From positions 186,001 to 250,000 of the forward strand of contig CAJNOL010000078.1 of NCBI GenBank assembly GCA_905250125.1: DNA of 64,000 bases, written 5' to 3'. The first letter of the stretch is position 1. Every line of letters begins with the position of its first letter. The stretch comes from Rotaria sordida. Taxonomy: Eukaryota; Rotifera; Eurotatoria; Philodinida; Philodinidae. The position numbers were made by a program, and so were the translations under genes. This document shows positions 26,168 to 37,745 of the stretch, in pieces. A model generated the notes under the pieces. It searched no databases and was not told the origin of the DNA. It was given only the letters and a program-made list of their open reading frames with translations.

Positions 26168-28397
26168 TTAATCATCAGTTTCTGATACTCGACGTTGAAA
26201 TGTTTTAAGTACACTTCCTTGACTTTTATAATCGTAACGAATCTCTGTTAAACCTTCATCATCGTCATCAATATAAGATTCTTCATCAGATGATGAATCC
26301 AGATGAAATTGAACATCAAATGGCAAAGATGCTTGATTATTTTTTTTAGAAACAACACTTAATGATATATTATTTTCAGATGTTTGTTTATTTGCAATAA
26401 TACTTCTAATTTTTTCTACGAAATCATTTGATATTTCTTGTTTTTCATTTTTAACATAACCAATAATAAAATGAATTTGATTATTAGTTGATTCTATTGA
26501 ATTTTCTTCTTTTATTTGTGTATCAAGTGTTTGAGGAAATTGTAATGTATTACTTTCATTTATTACATTCTCTTCTATTTGAATATTAACATCTTCAATT
26601 TCCGAATTTTTCTGACGTTCTATCGATTGATTGAAATTTTGTGAATCTATATCATCATTTGCATTATCAGGATAATCATAAGAGTCAATTACTGCTTCAT
26701 CCATAAATATTGTTCGAACATAAACATGTTCATATCGACCAACAAGCACAGAAACAAGCATACCCATTGTTCCAGCACCAAATAATGCACATATACAACA
26801 AACTATACGACCCATTGGTGTTATTGGTGCTATATCACCATATCTAAGTTAAGAAAATTTCGATTAATCAAAAAAATAACAATTTTTTTTTTAAAAATTT
26901 ACCCAACACTTGTAATTGTAATAATTCCCCAATAAGTTGCCGTAAAAATTGAATTAAATTTTTCACTTTGTGAACTATTTTCAGCATAATAAGCAGTAGC
27001 ACCAAAAAGAAATCCAATAGCAGTCATTACAATAATCATTATGAAAAAATCAAGAAATGATTGTCTTATTGTTGTTACAAATACATGTAAAGATCTCATA
27101 TTTTTAAATACTCGAACAAATTTAAAAACTTGTAATAAACGAATTATAAGTAAAAATCGAAGACCAGCATAAGTATGTGTATCAATTTCTTCTTCTTGAT
27201 CGGTTAAATAAATACCAAGTGTAATATAAAAAGGTATTATAGCTATTAGATCAATCCAATTCATTAGATTTTTTATAAAATCAAGTAACGAAGGTGTAGT
27301 TAATATACGAATTAAAAATTCAATTGTAAAATAACCAACACAAATAGATTGAATAAGAAAGAAAGGTGATGTAAAATATGTATGACAAACATTCAAATCT
27401 TCAGAAGAGTTTTGATCTGTTCTATTATTCATATAAATAGTAGTTGTTATATTACGTTGTGTTTTACAATGTAAATTATGTACATCAGCATATTGTGGTA
27501 ATGTTTCAACAGTAAGAACAATTGTTAACATAAGAACCATGAGTATAGATATCATATGAACAAATTTTGCCATTCTTGAATAATCTGGATATTCTGTTAA
27601 TGCCCATAGATATCTTCGAATAGGATTTTTTGGTAAACGTAATTTTGTAATTACTGTTATATTTTCATCGTTTCGTATTTGATTAAAAGCTTCTCGTCCT
27701 AATTGAAAAAAAAGAACTTCTTCAAGAAATACATCAAGTGGAACATGATTTGGTCGCCTTAAACGACCATGTGATTGATAATAATAAAGTATAGCTCCAA
27801 AACATGCACGATGACGATCAAAAAAATATTCATTACGAGTTCCATCATAGTAATATTTACGTTGTTTCTCATTTCCAAGTAATGTATCTGGATAAATATC
27901 AAGAGTTTTTCGATTTGTTTCAAAACGATCACCACATACATTTATTCTAATGCGACCATTTAATGAAGATTTTTTGTTTTCTTGCTCTTTTTGAGAACAT
28001 ATCGATCGAATATTAATCAAACTTCGGACATTCACAAGATCACTATTCATAAATATGAATATAGGAATAATTTAAATATTGTCTATTGATTATGTTAATA
28101 TACTGTTAAAACAAATTTGTTGTTTGAAGATAATTATCCAAGAGCATTAAAAAGCATAAAAAAAAAAGACTTACGAAATATACGGATCCTTAATACATGG
28201 ACGCCGATTTGTGGTATTATTTGTCCGTGATTCTCTTAAAAAAGAATGAAATCAATTATTTGAAAATAGGTTTATATTTTATTTTCACGCTGAAATAAAC
28301 TTGATGCACGTCGACTTCGTCTTTTAGCCTCAGGATCAGCAACAAAACGTATTGTAGAAGTTCGACGAGTGGATTTTGGTGAACCAGTGCTTTCCAT
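26168..28397 (-). CDS. Shaker-type voltage-gated potassium channel, gene A, 4 exons
   Basis: A tetrameric plasma-membrane K+ channel subunit. Exons (minus) are 28397-28289, 28232-28175, 28042-26903 and 26843-26168. They total 1983 nt (660 residues). The true start is probably MESTGSPKSTRRTS at 28397, because the ATG at 28050 lies across a splice acceptor. After a basic N-terminus comes a T1 tetramerisation domain (RINVCGDRFE, YPDTLLGN, EYFFDRHRACF). Then come S1-S6 and the filter TSVGYGD, whose second Gly codon is split by the last intron. S4 reads FLLIIRLLQVFKFVRVFK; by alignment to Shaker, R1 is Leu and R3 is Gln, so two gating charges appear lost. The S6 region has MGMLVSVLVGRYEHVY. The tail is long and acidic with a run of Asp near its end. 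Kv1/Shaker is the closest family by the T1 domain. Confidence 0.9.
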
Positions 28398-29440
28398 TTT
28401 TTTTTATCTATAAACATATTTTGATATAATAGACAAAAGCACAATGATGTTTACGTATGAATGGCCTGTGTATCTATCTTTTTTTAAAATTTACTCTCTT
28501 AATGTAACATTTGGAAGTGTTTACAAAAATTAGTGTAATCATTCACCGCTGTTTGATTTACATAATCACGAGCGGTAATGATATATACAAAAACGAAGAA
28601 AAAAAAAGATTCATATGATGTTTTGTTTAGTAGATAAAGTATGTAAAGAGCAAAATGGAATGGGCGCAAAATGAATAACAAAAAGAGGGATGACATAAAA
28701 ACGAGAAGAGAGAAAATAAGAGGAGAAAGGAAGATATGAGAGAGAGAGACAGAAAGAGTAACAAACAAAACATGATCAGTTTTACATAAGTGAAAATTCA
28801 AGTCGCTAAAAGAGACAATGATTGATGTCTTGCTTGCAGATGTTTCTTTCGTTTTATTCGAAATAAATGTTCCAAATGATCATTTTTACTCTTATGAAAT
28901 AAATGTCAATAAAATATATCGTCGTAAAAAAGCGAGAGGTCTAAGTTTGACGTCTCGATTCGTTGTAACTTCTTCTTTATATATAGATTTAACATAATCT
29001 GCTAGTGACACTTCATTTCTTGTTTGAAAGAGTACTGTTATTTCGAGCAAAAGGACAGCGATGAACCAGTTTTAATCTATTACTAAATTTTCTCAAGAAT
29101 AATTCTTTTTGAATTTGAGTTAGGAAGACATATAGTAGAAATATCTAAGTGAAATAAGGAAACTATAGACAAAAACGCATCCTCGCAAGACATATTTTGA
29201 CAGAATTTTATCATCTTTCATTCATATTAATTTACTGAATGTTCTTTGAATGTTTTCAAACGTTTTATGTGTTCAAGTAAAACGTAGATATTTAAATTCT
29301 CTAACTAGTTCTAGTCTATGATTGTTCATGCACACATAATTTTCTGTATTTTATATTCACGAGGAGAAAACTAGTGCTATTTTTTTCGGACCAACTGATG
29401 GTGTTATTTCTGTTTCTTCAGATAATTTGCTCTTTCATTA
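28398..29440. promoter_or_regulatory. Upstream region of Kv gene A
   Basis: No gene is supported. It lies immediately 5' of Kv gene A and should contain its promoter. A purine-rich tract (GA-rich, 28680-28760) is the only distinctive composition; no motif can be assigned. Confidence 0.3.
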
Positions 29441-29449
29441 AATATTTTT

Positions 29450-30960
29450 GTTGTATCTTCTTCTAAAAACTTAATCATCACCCATATTCTTCGGCATATT
29501 GATGGGTATATTAGTATGTTAAATCGTCAGAAAACATCTTACTGGGCTTAGCCGCTATATATGCAGCAAGATCATACTGAAAAATAATCAATACATATGG
29601 AATTACATTATCCACTTTTAAGCAAACTAACATAATTATAGAATATTTTCGATCTGTTCTCCCGAAAGATAATATATGCATGACGATTACTTAACCACGA
29701 AATAATTGATTTTAACAGTTCTAAAAGTATACCCAATCTAAAATGCTTAACATCAAGATCCTTATGCTACACCTTATTGTATGCCTTTTAGTAGTCAATC
29801 TATACTGCTAGTATTGATATGTTAGCTGCCAAATTACGTTTTACTTCTTGATAGATAGATAGAACTCTTATTGGACTGCTCAGATGGGACTGAATTATTG
29901 GCTTCTATCCAGTGTCTCACTTTTGTTTTAATATAATTTTTCAAACAGTTTCGAATACGTTGCAAAAAGTGAAATCACTCGCGTCTGATCATAATAAGAT
30001 ACTTCAGATTTTAATTTATTCAATTTTCAAACATCAGGATATCTACATTTGTTAAATTTGTATTGAAGCAGTTTCTTAAATAACTTCTGTAACTTAGTGC
30101 TAGTCGCTTGATCTTAAAATTGGACATGATGCCGAAACCAATCGATTTTTTCGATTTGTATATGAATATATATATCTTCGCGTCGATGGCATCCGTTGTT
30201 CCAGTCTTTCTATTTAATGAGTCTAGCTTATTCAGTAATTTTAAATATTCTGTTTCGATTTAAATTTCATGAGAATCTGACAAATCCACATTTCGTGCTT
30301 TGAACTGTTCCAAGTAGTATTCATAAAGATCATCACTAATTTCATTCGTCTTTGTCAATATAGTTTTGTCGGTATCTATTTTTGAAAAGAGCAGTAATTT
30401 AGATTTATATACTCTAGTGAGAGATGTCCAAAAATGCTTTTTTCTATATTATCATGTGTTTCTTGATTTTTGGACAAAAGCTCCAGCAATTTAGTCGATT
30501 TTTATTTTTAAATTTCTGTTTTCACTTGTCGTGTCCTTACATGTAACAGCACTATTGTTGCTTCGTTTTAAAAACATTTTCTTCTCTTAGAAAAATATAT
30601 TTCTCAGTCTTTTCACTTCTTTCACCTTCTGAATAAGATAAGGAAATGGTAATGGTCGATGTTTTTCCTATGCTATCCATCGTGTAAGGATGTATTTTAC
30701 GTTAGTAAGAAAACGCATGTAATTCAATACTACTCATTAGAATGTTTCATTATATTCTGTACCTTTATCTAAAATTCTGATAGTAATGTGAAAAAAGTTT
30801 CATATGCCTTCGGATAGACATTGGGAAACATCTTCTTGTTATCAAATCCAACATTATCACAAGTAATCACTGATGGTCAGTAGTCGCTCATATCAACGCA
30901 CAGAATCTCTCTGCCTGTTCTTCCTTCCATTTATAAACGCTAAATTGATGCTTCTATCCT
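29450..30960 (-). pseudogene. Decayed non-LTR retrotransposon (LINE) reverse transcriptase
   Basis: No long ORF survives, but on the minus strand fragments in shifting frames follow the order of a LINE ORF2. Near 30270-30430 there is a pre-RT segment (HFWTSL, NEISDDLYEYYLEQF). Near 29925-29985 an RT motif resembles ISL...SKLFEKL (here ISLFATYSKLFEKLY). Near 29665-29700 there is SWLSNRHAYIIFREN. Near 29515-29545 the catalytic FADD-type motif is present as FSDDL. Several stops and frameshifts lie between them. The order and spacing match known LINE RT domains, so I call it a relic. The endonuclease part further upstream is only suspected, and the precise clade is not resolved. Confidence 0.6.
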
Positions 30961-31091
30961 TTTTCTAATCATTTTCTGAGTTTCGACACCATTTATCTGA
31001 TAATACAATATTTTATTCTTTTATGAATGCACGGAAATTATCATTGCTAATTGTATTTTCAATGATTTATGGCTCTAATTCTTCTAAATTT

Positions 31092-31689
31092 CTAATGTCC
31101 ATTTCAGAGATAAATGGCCGTGGGTATTTTTCGAATAACTTTTGATAGGAATGAGATAGAGACCTGCGGTTTTCACCGTTGGAAAGAGCAGATGAAAATG
31201 CATCGAACGATATATAGAAAGATTTTTCTAACAACTTTCCTGAAGGTTTTAGTCAAACGTTTTCAAAGAATTGCGTTTTTCTCCTACGTTAAAAAAGTGA
31301 TTTTTCTATCGAAATATCACAAAAAACCTCCATTTTTCGACTATTTTGTTGAAAAACTGGGTGGTGAATTGCACTCCAATGGCTAGAATATCGTATTGGT
31401 AGTAGTTAGGAATAGAGCCTTTCCATAGTTTTTTGTAGCTCTTCATTTTGCGGTTCTAGCACACTCCTGAAAGTCAATAAATTAATATCGCAATCATGAG
31501 AGGCATGCTGTTTTTCTTGAAGTTTTACGTAAAACCTTCAGGAAAGTTGTTAGAAAAATCTTTCTATATATCGTTCGATGCATTTTCATCTGCTCTTTCC
31601 AACGGTGAAAACCGCAGGTCTCTATCTCATTCCTATCAAAAGTTATTCGAAAAATACCCACGACCATTTATCTCTGAAATGGACATTAG
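31092..31689. mobile_element. 598 bp TIR element with about 160 bp near-identical arms
   Basis: The arms 31092-31251 and 31530-31689 are reverse complements with only one mismatch noticed (ggccgtggg against ggtcgtggg). The termini are ctaatgtccatttcagaga and its complement, which can be read as a TA duplication with ATGTCC ends. The internal 278 bp has no transposase. High arm identity suggests recent insertion or gene conversion. It looks like a non-autonomous DNA transposon. Confidence 0.8.
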
Positions 31690-33050
31690 TCTGACATGCT
31701 GTCAGTAAATAACAATTATTCAAATTGTTTCAGAACGCCCAATAACATCAATAATAACTGTGTTTTAAACATTAAAATGTGTTTTCGATTCTTTCCAATG
31801 TTTCCAGATTGCTACATACACACACCTTCGTTTTTATTTGTTCTATGTTGATGAAAGGTATTGAAAGTAGGTAATCAAAATGTATTTCACAGTTCACCAA
31901 CTTCAGTAAAAACATAAATAGAGACATCTATTTTATAAAAAATATCAATTATCTAATTACAAAATTTGGGCATCCTACTCTTAAGTTTCATAGCAGAGAG
32001 AATATTCAAAAAGGCTTGTTCTTTTGTAATTTTTTAGAAGAAATATTTTCCTACTGTTTGAGAATATTTTCTAAAATACCTGCCGTAAATCATTCTGCTG
32101 GAATTTTCTCCACTAGTTTCTAGTCTTTTGTCTAGAATCCTCATTGACAAAACTGTTTCATCGCCGTCACTTTAGGAATAGCTGTTTAGATATGGGAAAA
32201 TGATTTGATATCTTTCATCAAATTAAAAAAACGTAATACTCATCTATTTTCTTATATTGTGATTAAGATTATTCTTCAAAGTCTTGTCAGTGTGTTTTTG
32301 GACGATTGAAACGATGAGAGACATGGAAACGGCGATGTAATGTGCTTCTATGGAGGCATATAGTCGAATTTTAGATGAGATAATAATGGATTCAAATTAT
32401 TGAATAGTTTTTTGCAATTTTGACTGTTGTGATTCTTTAAATCAGCAATATTAATACTGATCATTGGCCAGATAAAACTTCTAACTAACAATTCAGATGT
32501 AGTTAGTCGTTGTACTAGTATTATGTATTGGTATATGGTAACAAAAGTTGTTTGATTGATCTTTGCATTTGTACTATGTAATTTTTCGTCCATTTATTGA
32601 GTATTCTTCTTCGTATATAAAATATTCTGATTCGTCGACACTTACACCTTTGTTGTATATTCACTTCCATTCATATTAGTTGGCGCAGATAGTTGTGATG
32701 AAGTTACTCTCGATTGGGAGTAGCATGAGATATTAGCAATGACAATGGCGGAAATTCGTTTTGCTTCGTATGAAATTACACTGTCTGTACACAATATTGA
32801 GGCACTAATCGATGTAGTTTTCCTACAGATATTGCTTTATTATCTTTTTTGTTTTAAATCAGATCGATATTTAATCAGTTGTTCACATGTACAAGATAAC
32901 GAATGATACTGACTATTCCATTAAGCACAACAAACCATGTTCAAACAATCATATATTTGATCATCAATAATATTACCAAGACTGATCAGCAACGGGCATG
33001 TTCCAGATCGTATTTATCTCTCATATGACCTAAATACTGGCAACGAGTAC

Positions 33051-33906
33051 ACCCAGTGAAAAATGTTCTTGAAAAAAACAAGGAATTAGATGCGTTCATC
33101 AAAACATGAAAAGTTACCTTGTCCATGAAAATGCGTTCTATATTTTGGAGAATGTATTTTTACTGGGAAGAATGCGTTTTACATGCGAAGGAAACCATTC
33201 TTTACCGTTCCGCTTCATTATAAACGGGTTTACACTAAAATAAAATGTGTCGTGATCAATACAAAAGACTATTAATGTCATCAAAATCACATCAATTTAG
33301 ACGATTAATCGTGATTGAACAAAAACATAGCCAATTAATTGGGATTGATCAATGATTTTTCGAATACTGAAATATATCACGATTAATCGCTGATGTTCTC
33401 ACAAACTTCAACAATTAGTATTAATACATAAAAATAAATATTTATTCTCTTTTATATGTAGATCATGTTATTTGCAGTTAAAAGTAAGTATTATCTTATT
33501 TAAAAAATCTTCATTTTATTTTATTTAGAAGATTAGATCTGATCAACGAATAATAAGAATTATTTTATTTAAACGTTGTATTTCTTTTGTGTAAATCATC
33601 TGTTCTTCATGATTGGTAGATAGATAGGATAGGCAAGATAGCTAGGATAGGTAGATAGACGAGATAGATAGTACAGGTATCATCTTCGACAGCAAACAGC
33701 TGAAACACGTGTTCTGAAAACATGACAGGCCTTTTTTAAGAAAAAAAAATGTTATAGAAACTCTGGAATGTATTTTTTGCCGTTCTCAATCGGAATGATC
33801 AAGAACACGTTTTGAAAAAGTGGAAAACTTCTTTAAGAAGAAAAAAAAACTTTCGAAAAGCGGAACGCCTTCTCTATCGGTATTTTTAGGAACATTTTTC
33901 ACTGAG
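33051..33906. mobile_element. Possible element with short terminal inverted repeats
   Basis: The left end has cagtgaaaaatgttc at about 33053 and the right end has gaacatttttcactg at about 33890-33904. Between them are a GATA-like simple repeat and AT-rich sequence with no ORF. Fifteen matching bases is suggestive but short, so the call is tentative. Confidence 0.4.
33617..33676. repeat. Degenerate GATA/GATAG microsatellite
   Basis: An interrupted run of gata, gatag and ggatag units such as agatagataggataggcaag. It is a simple repeat with several interruptions. Confidence 0.7.
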
Positions 33907-36839
33907 TAGTATGTCATTTGATTACCAGCCAGACAGAGTTTAATAGTACAGAATACATTTTCAATCGAAATTTAGCCTAATTTTAACGATGCGTTATATT
34001 CACGAAGATCTTTAACAGTATAAATCGAAAGTCATTTATGCTTCATTGGAAGCCATATTAAATACGTATGACATCTTCAGCTAATTGAAGATTATATTTA
34101 ATATCTTCTTCGACATATTTGTCAGTGTACTGAAAGGATAGATAATGGTTAACATGAACAAAAGACTAGGAACAAATTTCGACTTAATCATTGTGGTGTT
34201 GATGACCTTAATTTGGGACGATCATTTCTTAATAAAAATTAATGTTGTGTACGACTCTTTGTTGTTTACTCTTCATTTTAGTTCATTACCTGTATCATCG
34301 ATGAATAAGAAATTGATTGAGATTTCTTGTTATTTGAAATACTCTTCACTTGTGCTAGCTACTGATATCTCGGATGATCGGTTCTTCTAGTTCAACGCTG
34401 AATCATATTCAATAAGCATGATAAATTACTTGAAACAATATGTTTCATTTGTTCAATTGGAAGACTACATTATTGCTGTTCTAAATCTTTTTGTTAGATT
34501 TGAGCTTGTTGAAGATTATTATTGGATATATTTGAGCAGTTCGGAGGCATGGATAAGGGTTTTTTACAATTCTTTTTCTTGTTTTTCATTCGATAAAACA
34601 CGTTGTTATTTTAATGTATGTGCGTTAGTATTTGTACAAGAATCCAAGTTTAGATTGGACGTTTGAAATGTAGATGATTCAAATGGAGCATTAAGCTGTT
34701 GAAGGCACTGGTAATGAATAAGATGTTAATGAGTACCAACTACAACAACATTAGGATTTTTAAGAATGTACGTGATCATATCTTCGAAATTGTATATAGT
34801 TGCTGTATTATTATTTCCATCTGTCGTTTGTTGATTATTATTTGCCATAGACGTGATAAATGAGTTATTAGACTGCAAGTTTGATTGGGAAGTTTTCTTA
34901 TGAAAACAATAATTATTATTCGTTTTTTTGCTTCATTCAAGCAAGGGGATATGATTAACGTCAAGGTAAGACTATAAACAAATGCTTGTGCACCTACTCT
35001 CGAAAGAGAAAAGGATGAAAAAGGACGTGTATCTATCGTTGCCAAATGTACAAAATATAGAAAAAAATATTAAACAAACATGTTGTCATATGACACAGTT
35101 GAATACTTTACGGACTGAAACAAATGGAAAAATATAAGTTAGATTCTTTACACCTATTATGATGATCACGCTAATTTTATATTATTTTTAATGTGACGAT
35201 GTAAACAACTTTAAGGAGGAAGCCGCCTCCCCTCCGAAAGTCGACTTTTGAAAAAACACATATTTTAGCAGCCCTGAGTATCCTCGTTCAGAATATGTAT
35301 AAATTATATAAGAATGGAACATATTTTGCCAAATTCTGGGACATCTATTGGAAGTCATAGTGGAAAATCGACTGTTGTGCTGATTTTTTTTTCTTAGTTA
35401 CCGTTAATTAATATCGTTCCATCTTCTTTATCAGCAATATAAAACCATCGACGTATCAAGTAATCATGTTCTGATTGTTGTAGTTAGAGAAGGAAGTTTC
35501 AAAATTAGATTATTTTTCGTAAAGGTGGCGCCACAGTAAACTTGGATTTAGAAATTAGCTTAGTTTTTTCTTGAAAACATCATCAACTGCACGAGCTTTT
35601 TACACACTTTTCAATGATATATAGCATTCTCTAATTTCCTACACAGAAACAGCATCAACTACTTCGCAATGTTGTTATTCATTTTTTTCAGCTTCACTTT
35701 TTTATTGTTTACTGATCACTATGGAAGATTTTCTCAGTCCAATGTTTGACGTACGCTGCTAATATTTTTTTTATTCAAAAGATGAGACTTTTCTCTAGAA
35801 ATTGTTGGAATAGATTTCTAAAATATATCTCTGTTGTTCAGATATTTGAAAATCTTTGAAAAAAGATCACAATAATTTTTTCAATTTTCAGTTTCAAATG
35901 ATCACTACTATTGAACAAAGATGAATTTCAAAAAACTGTTCCAACAATTTCTAGATAAAAGATTTTTCTTCATTTTGAAACAAATTTCAACATTTTCCAT
36001 GCTACCATGCCTCGCGAAAATGTTCCGTGTCAAAAGCTCCATTTTCATGAGTAAATCGCGTATAATTTCTCAATTATTAAAAATGATTGTTAAGCATGAT
36101 TAAATACAACACATCGAGTTTTATAAATGTATGTCATTTAAAATACGTTTTAATTACTGTCATATATTATATTCTATCCATGAGTAAATCATGACTTATT
36201 CTTTTTGATATGTGTTCTATGCTATTTTGAGATTAGCTAACATTTAATATTATTGTTTGCATTTGGTATTTAAACACTTTGTCTCGTTTTTTGAGTGTCT
36301 GAAGTTGAATGAATTTCAGAAAGATATTTAACGAAAAGTCATCTTTCGAAAAATGAAATATATATATTACGAAATTTTCAAGAATAGCATATTCTCGAGA
36401 TTTCTCGTAGAAATAGTTGCAAATGTAACTGCCTATGAATGATGCACCAAATATTAAAATAGATGTATATCAATATCATTGACGGAAAATAGACATTTTA
36501 ATCAAGCAAATCTAATGAAAATGATCTTTAATCAAAATCATTGAATTAAATTGATGAAAGGATCCATTTTAATTAATGAAATTAAAATACGATAATTAAT
36601 TTTTTTTTGTTTTGTTATAGTAAATCTATCCAAAACAAACGCCTGTAATAAATTGATCTCGAATTACTCTAATGAAAAAAAAAGGTTACTTTTCTTTTTT
36701 CTTTTCTTTCTGACTTATCGTAAGACTTTGTTATCAACTTCTAAACACTTGTTATTCTTATCATTTATTATCACTCTTTAAAATCTACCTAACTATTATT
36801 ATTTTCATTTTGTTTCACGTTTAAATAAATATATCAACA

Positions 36840-37745
36840 ATGTCGACTAATATTTTTTCAAATTTTTGCGTAATTCTATTTATTTCTCTCCTTTCTGCTC
36901 AATTAACATCAGCACTTGTTTGTTTTCAATGTAATAATTGTGATGATATAACATCATGCACATGTGACAATGTAATTAATATTGATAACGAAACTTCATA
37001 TTGTATTCTTCTACGAGAAAGTTTATCAAATGCAATCAATATTGAAATAAAACATATTCCAAGAAATTCTACAAGATATTACATATACGATCCACATTAT
37101 ATATCAGTACAAGAGACGATTTCTTATAATGGATTAATTCGAGGTTGGTACACTAAATCAAATCAAATAACTTATGCATGCCAAACAGATCGATGCAATC
37201 AAGCTGATTTAATAAAACAATTACCTTCAAATGGTTTATCATTAATGTTACCTAATGATTGGCTTGATGGAAATCTTCTACGTAAACCAGACAAAATTAC
37301 GACATCATGTCGTGACTGTGAAGGTGAAACTATATGTGATGATGCAGCAAATTTGATAAATATAAATAAATGTAATATAAAAGAATGTCAAGGTTCATGT
37401 ATTATGGGTGAAACATTTGAAAAAGCTGAAACGACTCAATTTTGTTATGAATCATTTTGTTCAGATGATACGAGTATTGGTCCAGTAATGCAGGTACCAG
37501 AGATAGTAATTACTGCTGTTTATTATATAAATAAAAAACAATTAGAAATTGTTGAAATTGATCTTAAGTGTAATGGAAATGATTGTAGTCAATCACAAAT
37601 ATTTAAAGATATTAAAGACAAATTACAAAAAGATCTTAATGGTATTAAACCATTTTTACCACCAAATAATCATGGTAATGCGATTTATTCAACATCAGTT
37701 ATATTTTTAATGGTGATATTGTTACAAACACTAATTTTTTATTGA
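36840..37745 (+). CDS. Secreted or GPI-anchored Ly6/uPAR-like cysteine-rich protein
   Basis: A single-exon gene of 301 residues. The N-terminus is a signal peptide (FCVILFISLLSAQLTSA, cleavage expected near residue 25). The mature part opens with LVCFQCNNC and contains many Cys. The first domain, about residues 26-122, ends in CQTDRCNQ, the typical CN close of a Ly6/uPAR domain. A second, less typical Cys-rich stretch runs from about residue 155 (SCRDCEGETIC) to 255 (CNGNDCSQ). The C-terminus is a hydrophobic tail (VIFLMVILLQTLIFY) after a small-residue region, as in GPI-anchored proteins. This predicts a cell-surface protein. Ligand and role cannot be told from sequence. Confidence in coding status is high; the Ly6 assignment rests on Cys spacing. 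Confidence 0.7.
   Translation: MSTNIFSNFCVILFISLLSAQLTSALVCFQCNNCDDITSCTCDNVINIDNETSYCILLRESLSNAINIEIKHIPRNSTRYYIYDPHYISVQETISYNGLIRGWYTKSNQITYACQTDRCNQADLIKQLPSNGLSLMLPNDWLDGNLLRKPDKITTSCRDCEGETICDDAANLININKCNIKECQGSCIMGETFEKAETTQFCYESFCSDDTSIGPVMQVPEIVITAVYYINKKQLEIVEIDLKCNGNDCSQSQIFKDIKDKLQKDLNGIKPFLPPNNHGNAIYSTSVIFLMVILLQTLIFY

Larger units (their letters stand above)
30961..36839. other. Gene-poor region with transposon remnants
   Basis: No intact gene is supported over almost 6 kb. Contents are a 598 bp TIR element (31092-31689), an element of about 850 bp with short TIRs (33051-33906), a degenerate GATA-type repeat (33617-33676) and scattered ORFs of 60-90 codons without recognisable domains. 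The composition is irregular, with GC-richer patches near 35210-35290 and 31100-31250, as expected from decayed insertions. Confidence 0.5.

Noticed and set aside
28042..28050. ATG at 28050 as the start of Kv gene A
   Set aside because: The ATG sits in a splice acceptor (atgaatag). Reading from upstream exons at 28397 and 28232 keeps frame and joins cleanly to DLVNVRSL, and total length is then divisible by three.
34145..34666. Two adjacent 81-82 codon ORFs on the plus strand
   Set aside because: No domain or conserved motif and no joining splice sites; they lie in a region full of transposon remnants.
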